Source: Phytoseiulus persimilis (lineage: Eukaryota; Arthropoda; Arachnida; Mesostigmata; Phytoseiidae). From it: DNA of 64,000 nucleotides. The DNA lies in NCBI GenBank assembly GCA_037576195.1, contig CM075102.1, positions 10,106,001-10,170,000 of the forward strand, in the 5' to 3' direction. A program made the position numbers and the translations under genes. Below the pieces are notes generated by a model, which ran no database searches, was not told where the DNA came from, and was given only the letters and a program-made list of their open reading frames with translations. Of this stretch, positions 21,134 through 29,628 are shown piece by piece. Numbering within the stretch: position 1 is the stretch's first letter; each line of letters begins with the position of its first letter.

Positions 21134-21888
21134 GTTTCGTTCATCATCGCGTGCGTTATTCTCGCACCTTGGAGCAGGGGCTCGACTCGACCACTCGTTC
21201 ACGAGCGGATCTACTCTGTCCTCTCGACATATCTCTGTCGTCGAGTAAAGCGTTCTCGGCCGGCTCTCGGTCTTCTCATCAGAGAATAGCAGCTGATGAG
21301 GACAACAACAGCCTTTCGGCTCGCTCGGCCAGCTGAGTCGTTGTCGACTGTGATCCCTGCCGGCTCTCACAGTGAGAACGGACCCACGGTAAAAACCACA
21401 TTCTTACTGTCGAGTCTCTTCCATTGCCATCCAGGACTCGGCTGACAGTTTGCCCCAAGATTTTGGCGATCGAGTCTGCAGCCTGGCGAATTCCTACGCC
21501 ACATCTCCGAGCAGAAATCGACCACGGCCCTCAGATGTGTACCCATGGCACCGGGCGATTCACGAATGGACTCTCTTTTCGCTGTAACATCATATCGTCT
21601 GCTAAAAACGTCTGTGGCGCATTCATAGAGCGCCGCTGACACGCCGGCCTCGTGATTCTGAATTGGTTGAGCACTTCAGGTTATCACTAGAGGCTGGGAG
21701 TCCAAGCAATTTTTCCCCCCAAGACACTTCGATAATATCGGGAAGGGTTGAATATATTCCACTTTGAGGGACTAAGAGATTCCGCAAACATCCAGTCTCA
21801 TCAGGAAAATCCTCACAGGTTTGAATACCATGTTGGTCGCGTCATGAAAACCTCGCGACGATGATGATCATCTTCATCGGCATCATCG
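21134..21888. other. No supported gene
   Basis: The minus ORF 21367-21642 (SPGAMGTHLRAVVDFCSEMW) could be a retroelement piece associated with the integrase to its right; I cannot confirm it. Confidence 0.3.
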
Positions 21889-22420
21889 TCACATCCTTGC
21901 CCCCCACCCCCCTTGCCAATTCACAGTCGCCCGTCCCAACTCTTCCTTCGACGCGGACTTCACCCTGCCGACGAGCCTTTCAATGAATCCCAAGCTCCAA
22001 GCTGCTTCTTCGATCGATAATTTCCATTCGACACCCCTCTCGCTAGATTCTCTTGAATGCTGAAGCTGCGCCGGTTTGGCGTTGTCGGAGTGAAATGTGC
22101 GTGGACAGCCTAGCCGGGCTTTGAACCTTCTCAAGCTCATCAGGAACTCGGTTGTCGTTAACGATTCCAACAATTCGAGATTTACTACTCTCATGGCGCA
22201 GCGTGTGAAGATAACGACCCAAATCTTCTTCTGATTCTTCAGCGGGCCCAGGATGTCGGTTCCAACGTGCTTAAACGGCTGAGACCTCGTAACCCGAACA
22301 TCCGGCGGTGGCCCCATGATAGTCGTCGCGGGCTTTGCATAGAACACTTCGTAGTTCCTGCAGCCGTGTATAATGTTCTGGATGACTTTTCATCCCTTTG
22401 GAATTCAGAACTTGTGTCGT
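21889..22420 (-). mobile_element. Second BEL/Pao integrase remnant
   Basis: The minus-strand ORF 21889-22347 has FYAKPATTIMGPPPDVRV, then FKHVGTDILGPLKN with the first catalytic Asp, a VVIFTRCAMRVVNLELL strand, LTTTEFLMSLRRFKARLG and FHSDNAK with the second Asp. A preceding stretch (IIHGCRNYEVFYAKPA in another frame) is the end of the zinc-binding domain. It is better preserved than the copy at 8.6-9.5 kb and clearly a different lineage, but it is truncated and frameshifted upstream. No LTR recognised. Confidence 0.78.
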
Positions 22421-22699
22421 GCTGTCATGAGGACATTGCTCGGTCCCGCGTGTCAGCTGCGCTCGTGTATAGCTTGCAGGATGAGGCTATGAAGTGCCGC
22501 GATGGCAATAAGACAGTGTGCGCGTTAATCAGCAACAAGATACTCCTTCTGCCGAAGTGAACCGATAAAATTGTGAAACCTACAGTCCTGGTGTGTATCA
22601 AAGTAACTCTACGAGCTAACCGCGACAACATGCCACGAAGAAGTTAGGGCTCGAGAATGAAGAGCTCAAGGATTAGACTATAGAGGGACTTCTACCGGA

Positions 22700-24658
22700 A
22701 AACAAGTTTCGGCAGCATTCAATGATGGGGAGGAGTCACAGGAACATGACGGAGTTCGACAAGGACACTCAAGAAACAATGGAGGAAAAAAAGTCACGGG
22801 GAACCCGACATGGATCCCCAGCCCCGTTCTCCCTCGATGAACTTCTTCGATATGGTCGAGTGGGGAATCCCGAGAGCCCATCTTCCCGCGTCTCTTTGCC
22901 TAACTTCGATGAGGTCTCTCAGTCTCTTCGGCATTGTACTGGGGGCGTACAAAAGTTCTGAACGCTAAACTTTTACAGCTCATAACTCCAAAAGTCGGGT
23001 CAGATGACATGTTAAGATTTGAGCCCGGCTACACGGTGTGCAATGCGGCATTCCAAATTGGCTCCTTCTTTGGGGAAGATGGAGCACTTTTTGGGAAGGC
23101 CCATATCTTTCCTATTCACTCAACATAGACCGCGAGGGCAAAAAATCGAAGCTTCCGAGGCCGATATCTCCGCTTTGCAGCGGCGGAATCGCTAGTTTTT
23201 CTTCTTACAGCCCGATTTCCGACGAGCTTCATGTTTCCGAAGAGAAAACAGGGGGTCACAGTTTCGCCGGATTCGAAAAATCGCGATTTTTCGACCATAA
23301 GACTAAAAATCGCGCTGTTGAGGGCCGTTCGTTGAATCAGAGCGACGTTCCCGAATTTCGCGTTCTTCGAGTGTTTTATAATCTTTCTGCGCCTCTTCAA
23401 AGCGGTGTTATGAGCTGTCAAACTTTAGCGCTCGGAACTTTTGCACGCACCCAATAATTGCCTCATTGCAGTATGTGAGTTGCGGGACAGCGGTGGCTTC
23501 CCAGAGAAATTTGAATACTCCAGAACGGTTGAAGCTACTGAGTGTTCTCGCGTCGAGTCGTTGGATCGCCTTGTTCGCTTTTTGAGTCAACTTTCCCCAA
23601 TGTTGAGCCAAGTAGTCTCTCAAGGCTGATAACTCGATTTCGAGATACCTATGTGATGCTAAATCTGGTATTCGCATCACGTGTATACTCAGGTTTCGAT
23701 TTTGGATATGTGTCTTCGATGGTCGAGAGAACACCAATATGCCGTTCTTTTGAGGATTGAATTTTATGGACCGGGCGTCTTGAAATTCTGTTGTCACCTC
23801 AAAAAGCGATCCCATATCCTTCCATTCGTTTGCCATCAAAACGATGTCGTCGGCAAACATCAGGCCTGGAATCGTGAACTATTTTCTCTCCTTCACGTCC
23901 CAGAAATTGACTTTTTTCGCGACTCCAAAGTCAATCTCTTTTGAGAGAAATTGTCGCTCGAGATCCGCGTTGTACAAGCTGAAGAGGATCGAAGATAGAG
24001 AACATCCCCGACATATTCCGGTGGGTATGGAAACTTCGTTCGAGGTTCGGGTGGAGACGAAGGTGTCTTCATAGTGTTCAGGGTGCTTAATCAAGGTGTT
24101 TGATAAGCTCAATCAGTGAGCTCAGTTCATTCCTCTTCCCTCGAAGGTTCGCCACAGCTTCCGTCGATCGATGCGATCGAACGCTTTCGTGGCATACAAG
24201 AACACGCGGATCAGACCCGTTTGTTGGGCTACAGCGGTCTCGATTGCCGTTGTTAGAACAAAAATGTTGTCTCTACCCCGGCGGTCTTTCCTGATTTCGT
24301 TTCGCATTTCCGATAGTTGGTTTGCTCCCTCTGTCCATTTTTGTAAGTGTTTCCCCAGTATTCTGATGAATACTCGATTGATGACATCGGATACACTGAT
24401 GGGTCTGTATGTGGTGAGGTTTCCTCTCGTTGAGTTAGTTTCTCCAAGAAGGGAGGCCACTTCTGTCCTCTATTACATCGGCAGCTCGTGAGTGCCTTCC
24501 AGAATCTCATTGAATACACCGGACACGTATTCGTAGCCGATATCGTCCAATGCTTTGAGGATTTCGGTCGGTATCTTGTCGGGCCCAGTGGCAGAATTCA
24601 CGGAGATTCTCGTCAAGTTGGTTTCACCTCCCAACCTGTTGTGACAAGATCGAAACAA
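22700..24658 (-). mobile_element. LINE reverse transcriptase, interrupted and frameshifted
   Basis: Read on the minus strand: ATGPDKIPTEILKAL (about 24590), YRPISVSDVINRVF (about 24410), RDNIFVLTTAIETA and ATKAFDRIDR (about 24200), GICRGCSLSSILFSLY (about 23990), then the catalytic box FADDIVLM (about 23855), followed by a thumb region. After a MITE insertion (22939-23454) the sequence resumes with RLRDLIEVRQ and AGRWALGIPHST (about 22880-22930), the conserved post-RT segment of many arthropod LINEs. At least three frame breaks occur. Its relation to the ORF1/endonuclease fragments elsewhere in the window is unknown. Confidence 0.85.
22939..23454. mobile_element. 516-bp MITE with TA target duplication (Tc1/mariner type)
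   Basis: Terminal inverted repeats of 48 bp lie at 22939-22986 and 23407-23454, matching at about 41 of 48 positions; both contain caaaagttc and end in acagctcataac. The element is flanked on each side by TA (22937-22938 and 23455-23456), the duplication made by Tc1/mariner transposases. It sits inside the LINE RT gene, and removing it together with one TA rejoins the LINE reading frame without a shift. The interior has no transposase ORF, so it is non-autonomous. Confidence 0.88.
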
Positions 24659-26224
24659 ACGACATGAACAAGATCACCAACAGAAACAATTATGACAAAT
24701 GGAGTCATCTCCACGCTCTGGGGGATCGGGATGCCCGGAGCGTCCTCTGCTTTATCGGAAGCCAGAGCAACGTCCTCGGTAGAGCGCCGTCCTGTTCTTC
24801 ATCAACAACGACTGTGAGTGCTGATCCCATGTAGTCATTGATCAGAACGCATTCAACCAGCAAGTCTCGAGTTTACTGTGAACCACCGATCTACAAGAGG
24901 ACGACGCTCACATCAACTATCAGAGAGTAACGCGCTTCCGAGGTCAACCTCATAGCGTTACAGCTACCGTCCCATGAAGGATTCTGACTCGGGGATGCGA
25001 AATGCCTCAACGGTAGGTGTTCAGACAGATCCACCCCTCAGTGATCGGGTTCATCGGAAGCAAAGTATTCCTTGAGAACAATGGAAACGAAAATACACCC
25101 AAAACATGGCCAGCACTTTCGTTTGCCTCGACAGGTTTCCTGATCGCTAAAAACCCGTGGGCGGAGTAGGACATGAGCTGGGTCGCCTCTTCCCGAAGTC
25201 GCCGAACAATTCCGATGCCCAGGATTGATGGCTCGTTCCGCTGGGCTTCACAGCGAGTGGAATACCTTCGTGATTGTCGGTATCTTGCCGCTGGTAAGGG
25301 CACGGTTGATGAATCACGCTTCTCTCATAAACTCATGAACACATGAACTTGAATAAAATATCCACCCTGAACATCTGCGTTATCCAAGTTCAAATTTGGC
25401 GCCGCGCAGACGGTCTCTATCACCCATCTCTTTCATCTCAGCTGGCCGAGTTGACAAGAACTCAACCCAGCAAGTCTTCTCGTTCGGATCCTCGGTGTCC
25501 GTGAGTCCATGACTTCGGGACCCAGAAGTGTTCGGCAGGATCACGCAGTCCATTCCAGTAGCGATTCTGTCCGGGGTCCACCCAAAATTGGAGTCGAAGC
25601 CCCCACATTGGAATGAGTGATTCAACAGAAACCGGAGAGGTGGGTCCTCGATTAATCCCATACAAAATGAACGGGAGGGTGAAGATTTGAACCATCGAAT
25701 CGGATTGGATTCAGGTACTTTTCGAATGGCGTCATCGAAGCAGCGGAGGAGGCGATCCTCCCTTGACTTGTGCTCTTGCGATACCGAGTTCTGTGGATAT
25801 CGACGAACTCGCATTTCGACTGGTTAAAGAACATGGTCTACCCTTCTACGCGAAAGCCGGTGAGTGGCACAACTCGGTTCGGTCGCTCTTTACTCCTCGT
25901 TCGGATTCTCCGGGATCCAACATTCCTATGCCGTTACGAGCGTGAAGCTTAGCTCATCCACGACACTTCGAAATCACCGGATTGATTGCGTGAGATGGAA
26001 TCAGTCGTCGAATCGGTGGACTGATCCAGTCTCTAGTCAGAACTCACTCTCGTTCGCCTCTGCTTGTAAGACTCCTCCACGGAGGTTGAAATTTGGCGGT
26101 TGACCGAGCTGGGAAGCGCAGCTGTATCCAGTAGCTAGTGTTCGTGTTTTGAAAACAAGATATCAGCGCTCTCAGGAACGACTCCAGGCAGCGAATTTGC
26201 TTGAGTAACGTGTTCTCCACCACC
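24659..26224. other. No confident gene; possible degraded receptor or channel sequence
   Basis: Minus ORFs at 25007-25303 and 25380-25834 have coding-like composition. The second, read across frames, has a WVDPGQ ... HFWVPKSW pattern that faintly recalls the extracellular domain of Cys-loop channels (WxDPRL ... WxPD). The frame changes without a splice acceptor between. Too weak to name. Confidence 0.2.
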
Positions 26225-27100
26225 ATGAAACGACGTAGGCATCCGGCAGAGAGCAAAAAAGCGGTCAAGGAACAGGTTGTCCAAATCATCGTGTCAGACC
26301 CGCCTGCCGAGGATGACGCGGCAGACACCATAGCCGACTGTGAAGAAAGCACCGACGAGCCTTCAACCTCTACAAGAAGACCTCGACGACGGCTGGAAGC
26401 TCTGGAGTTACTCCCGAATGAGGTCATAGTCACCGAAGAGAGGGGCAAAACGAAAACTGTGGTCAAGTCGAACTATCAGACGCGACGGAAAACCGGTGTG
26501 CTCCTGAAGAAACCGGTGGAGGAAGGCGTCGAAGAGTATCAAGAACAACCTCATCACTCATCGCAAGGCAAGAGGAAGAGAGGAAGGAAAAAGTGTCCTC
26601 CCGTGGCTCATGAAACGGCATCAGAAATGAGCGTCTTGCTCAGAGTGAACGACATCGACTGTTCTGATGCACTCGATCCCAGAGCCGTCGAGCGAGACCC
26701 GTTAGAGCGGAAACAAACCGAAGATGAGATCGCCCATAAGGTCCGGACCATTATCGAGGACGCCTCAAGCTCGGTGTCTAGAGAGCGTACTCTCAAAGCC
26801 AAGATACTCCTGGAGCAGATCACGAATTACAAAGCCAAAGCATTCAAGTTTTCGATGGAGACAGCGATCGAATACATGAAGTGGCATGAATTGAATTCCA
26901 AAAGCTACGAGTTCGTCAGATCTATGTACGGTGACGGGTTGTTCACTTTGCCTTCGGTGAAAACCATGCGGAGATATGTCGATCCCTTCAGTGAGAGCGT
27001 GCAGCTCACCAATCTCGAAGCAGCTCAGACGACGTTGCAACAGATTCAAGAGCAAGGTGAAGGCGTCTTCTTCGTCAACGAGACGGAACTGGAGTATTGA
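26225..27100 (+). CDS. P-element/THAP9-like protein fragment, single exon
   Basis: 291 aa from an ATG in good context (ccaccATGaaa). Residues 1-140 are charged and low-complexity with Arg/Lys clusters (RRPRRRLEAL, KRKRGRKKCPP), suggesting nuclear localisation. From about residue 175 a helical region (LKAKILLEQITNYKAKAF) leads to AIEYMKWHELNSKSYEFVRS and then LFTLPSVKTMRRYVDPF. The last pattern is the SxxxYxxxR...LPSxxTLxRY signature that precedes the catalytic domain in P-element and THAP9 transposases. The catalytic domain is missing, as the ORF stops soon after, and no THAP zinc finger is visible. AATAAA at 27251 follows. Either a truncated transposase or a domesticated regulator; the intact reading frame favours selection or recent origin. 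Confidence 0.55.
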   Translation: MKRRRHPAESKKAVKEQVVQIIVSDPPAEDDAADTIADCEESTDEPSTSTRRPRRRLEALELLPNEVIVTEERGKTKTVVKSNYQTRRKTGVLLKKPVEEGVEEYQEQPHHSSQGKRKRGRKKCPPVAHETASEMSVLLRVNDIDCSDALDPRAVERDPLERKQTEDEIAHKVRTIIEDASSSVSRERTLKAKILLEQITNYKAKAFKFSMETAIEYMKWHELNSKSYEFVRSMYGDGLFTLPSVKTMRRYVDPFSESVQLTNLEAAQTTLQQIQEQGEGVFFVNETELEY

Positions 27101-27250
27101 TCGTAGCCTAGCGATAATGAGGGAGAATGTATATAAATCATCGTGATTCCCAATCAGTCCCGAGAAGCTGAATTCCCCCCCCCCCTCTCCTGGGCTCACC
27201 CAGAACTTGAGTGGTGGCCTCTACGAAGAATCGGATCTCTCCGCTGCTTG

Positions 27251-27256
27251 AATAAA
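27251..27256 (+). terminator. Polyadenylation signal after the P-element-like ORF
   Basis: AATAAA 150 bp past the stop at 27100. A poly-C run precedes it at 27174-27185. Confidence 0.4.
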
Positions 27257-27259
27257 GAG

Positions 27260-28040
27260 ATGGGTCACTCGAGCGCTGAGCTAGTATTCCGAGCGCAAGA
27301 GGGCCCATATTTCCGTTTTGTGGATCGTAATGGGCAGCTCATGTTGGCTAATGAGTTTTCATTGAAAGCCTTGGGTCCTGAGAAAGTCGAGCATTGGGTC
27401 GCTCGAAAGGATGAAGAGTGATAACCAGAAACACATTCTCGTTCCTTCCCCAAACCTGCCGCGGAAAAAGAATTCTGCGGCTGTGATAGACAGGAATCGA
27501 TCGGGAGAAATCGACTCCAATGCGATCCTGAAGCTTCTTTTCGTTCCAACATTCCCGCGATACGTTTCTCTGTGAATACAGCCTGGAATGGAACAAGTTG
27601 ATGATTTTCGGGAAAGATTTGAATATAGCGGGAAAAGAAACCCAATACGGAATGGGACGAGGAGCGTTTTTCTCCGGTGCGGTGGCGTCTTGAGACGCTT
27701 TCCCGATAATGATGCAGACTGTTGTGCGAAAACAACCGTACGTCTATTGAGTTCAATCAATGCGCTCAAGTCGATCTCCGGCAGGTTATCGATCGCGAGA
27801 ACGAGTCTATGGTGTGGAAAGAAGGCGGCCACGTTACGCGCCACGGGAAATTCAAATGTTCCGCCGTGGCAGAAGCTCGGCCATCACAACAGAAACAATA
27901 ACATTTGCCTGTGCAAGCTCACCAGTGTTCGCGCTCTCGGTCCAGGTGTGGGAGAACGTGGTCTTCCGAGTGGGCGGCTTTGATTCTTGGCATATCGGGT
28001 CGGATCTTGCACGATTCGACCTCCTTACTTGGGAGTCCGT
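27260..28040. other. Unassigned ORFs
   Basis: The plus ORF from 27260 to 27421 (MGHSSAELVFRAQEGPYFRF...) and overlapping ORFs up to 28125 have no recognised motif. They may be exons of the gene ending at 28529. Confidence 0.25.
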
Positions 28041-28529
28041 ATGGCGCCGATCGCTCGCGACTCATGGACTTTATCGTCTTCGGTGTTTACAGTCCATGAA
28101 GTGTGCGCTCCGTGTCCACCAGTGATATTCGAGAGCCCGATTCGTTCTCGAGCTCTGAGTCAACCGACGGCGCCCGGTGACGATTCCGCGGGTGGCTCCC
28201 AGCCCTGGACCTCTTCCATGACCCCACTCCGACTCGAGGCACAGTTCGACTCCGCGTTGGAGGAGAGCTCTGAGCCTTCAACCGATGCCAACATCATTGA
28301 CAACCTGGCGTCCGAAAAAGAGAATATGTCGCTCAAGAAAGCAACGAAAAAATCCCAGAGTGCTCGTGGGAAGTCGTGTAAATTGCGGAAGGCCAAGAAA
28401 ACATTGAGCGTCTTCGAGGAGCTCATGTTGAAGCTGAACGCAGTCGATGGACCACAGCTCGTTCTCCAAATAACGAGACTTGAAGACATGTCACCCGCTG
28501 AAGTTGAAGCAAATTTTCGAGCCCACTAG
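28041..28529 (+). CDS. Orphan ORF with a KEN motif, probable 3' part of a gene
   Basis: Up to 162 aa from the first in-frame ATG; the true 5' end may lie in an upstream exon, as an acceptor-like gtttacag occurs at 28094. The N-part is Ser/Pro-rich. It then has ASEKENMSLKKATKKS with a KEN box, a basic stretch (KSCKLRKAKK), and a conserved-looking helical end (LSVFEELMLKLNAVDG, then QLVLQITRLEDMSPAEVEAN). KEN boxes with basic tails occur in APC/C substrates, so a mitotic regulator is an idea only. An AATAAA at 28910-28915 fits a 3' UTR of about 380 bp. Confidence 0.4.
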   Translation: MAPIARDSWTLSSSVFTVHEVCAPCPPVIFESPIRSRALSQPTAPGDDSAGGSQPWTSSMTPLRLEAQFDSALEESSEPSTDANIIDNLASEKENMSLKKATKKSQSARGKSCKLRKAKKTLSVFEELMLKLNAVDGPQLVLQITRLEDMSPAEVEANFRAH

Positions 28530-28909
28530 TGCGCGCCACATGGTTTCTTGCTCGACGAAGTGTAAATTGTAAATTCACTGTAAATTAATGGCAAACGCTG
28601 TGAACACACGTGAGAGTGAGACACTCGACATCAAAATCCCTTTCGGGAGCTAGTATAATTGTCGCCAGAGTCGGTCTGTTGTAGTTGGTCACTGACAGGG
28701 AAGCTGTGATCAGACTTGTACTGATAACCAGGGGCCAGAAGTTCATACTAGCGGACTTGCTCCGAGAGCATGAAACGCTGATTGTGTATGTCTTGTATCT
28801 CTTGTGAGTGGATTCCTGTGAGAACCAGCAATATTGTGAGTGGAATGACTGTTTCTATCCAAGGAGTTTTGAAGCTGTGCTGAGGAGTATCTGACTTGAT
28901 GCCGAAGTC

Positions 28910-28915
28910 AATAAA
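28910..28915 (+). terminator. Polyadenylation signal
   Basis: AATAAA on the plus strand, the first good one after the stop at 28529. Confidence 0.45.
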
Positions 28916-29628
28916 ACGATCAACCGAACACGTATCTTCATAAGTTGATGATGTCAGTAATTCTCGGGCTTTACGAACGACTGCGGGTTTTCGCTCTGGT
29001 GGATCCCGGGTAGCTTACCCACAATGAGAATCGAAGTTGTTTGGAAGCATAGTTTCCGTTTGAAATTCCATGGTTCAACGGATGGTGGACGCCATTTTCG
29101 AGTGTCACGTTCAGATCGATCGCTACGTCCCGAACGTTTGGAAACACTTTTTGGAAATTACAGAAACGATCACTCCTTCCGATGGGAATTCTCGCGGCCA
29201 CTTTGTGAATTCATCTCTTGTGACTCATTTGTGAACGTAAGATTCTCCATCATCCATCATGCACAACGATCATGCGAACGATGGAGATCAGAATGGAAAT
29301 GCCCAAGATACGCGAATCCTCCTCCCTTCAGAAATATTCTGTGACTTCAACTGAGTCGTGAGCAGTGCGGTGAATAGAGATTCGATGGGAGTCGAATTCG
29401 AAGATGAAGTGGAAAATATTCAGCAACGCCGGCAGTAATCCTCTCGGCGATGATCGATCTGATTCTAGCTGATATGATCGGCGAAGTTACTCTTCCCGTG
29501 TGTTCGAATCTAGTGTATCTGTTTTCGTAAACAGCGCTTCCACCCGAGGAGGGAATGAGCACGGAGCCTGCAACGGTTTTATTTGGAGAGCGAGCGGAGG
29601 AGTAAGCTATAAAGCAACTCTGTTTCAG

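Noticed and set aside
21367-21642. Minus ORF as gag of the adjacent BEL/Pao element
   Set aside because: Lies downstream of integrase in element orientation, where gag should not be, and has no zinc knuckle.
29024-29344. 106-aa plus ORF as the start of FERRY3
   Set aside because: Frame lacks similarity. A different frame in the same place (29071-29220) looks more coding but could not be spliced with confidence, so neither was annotated as CDS.
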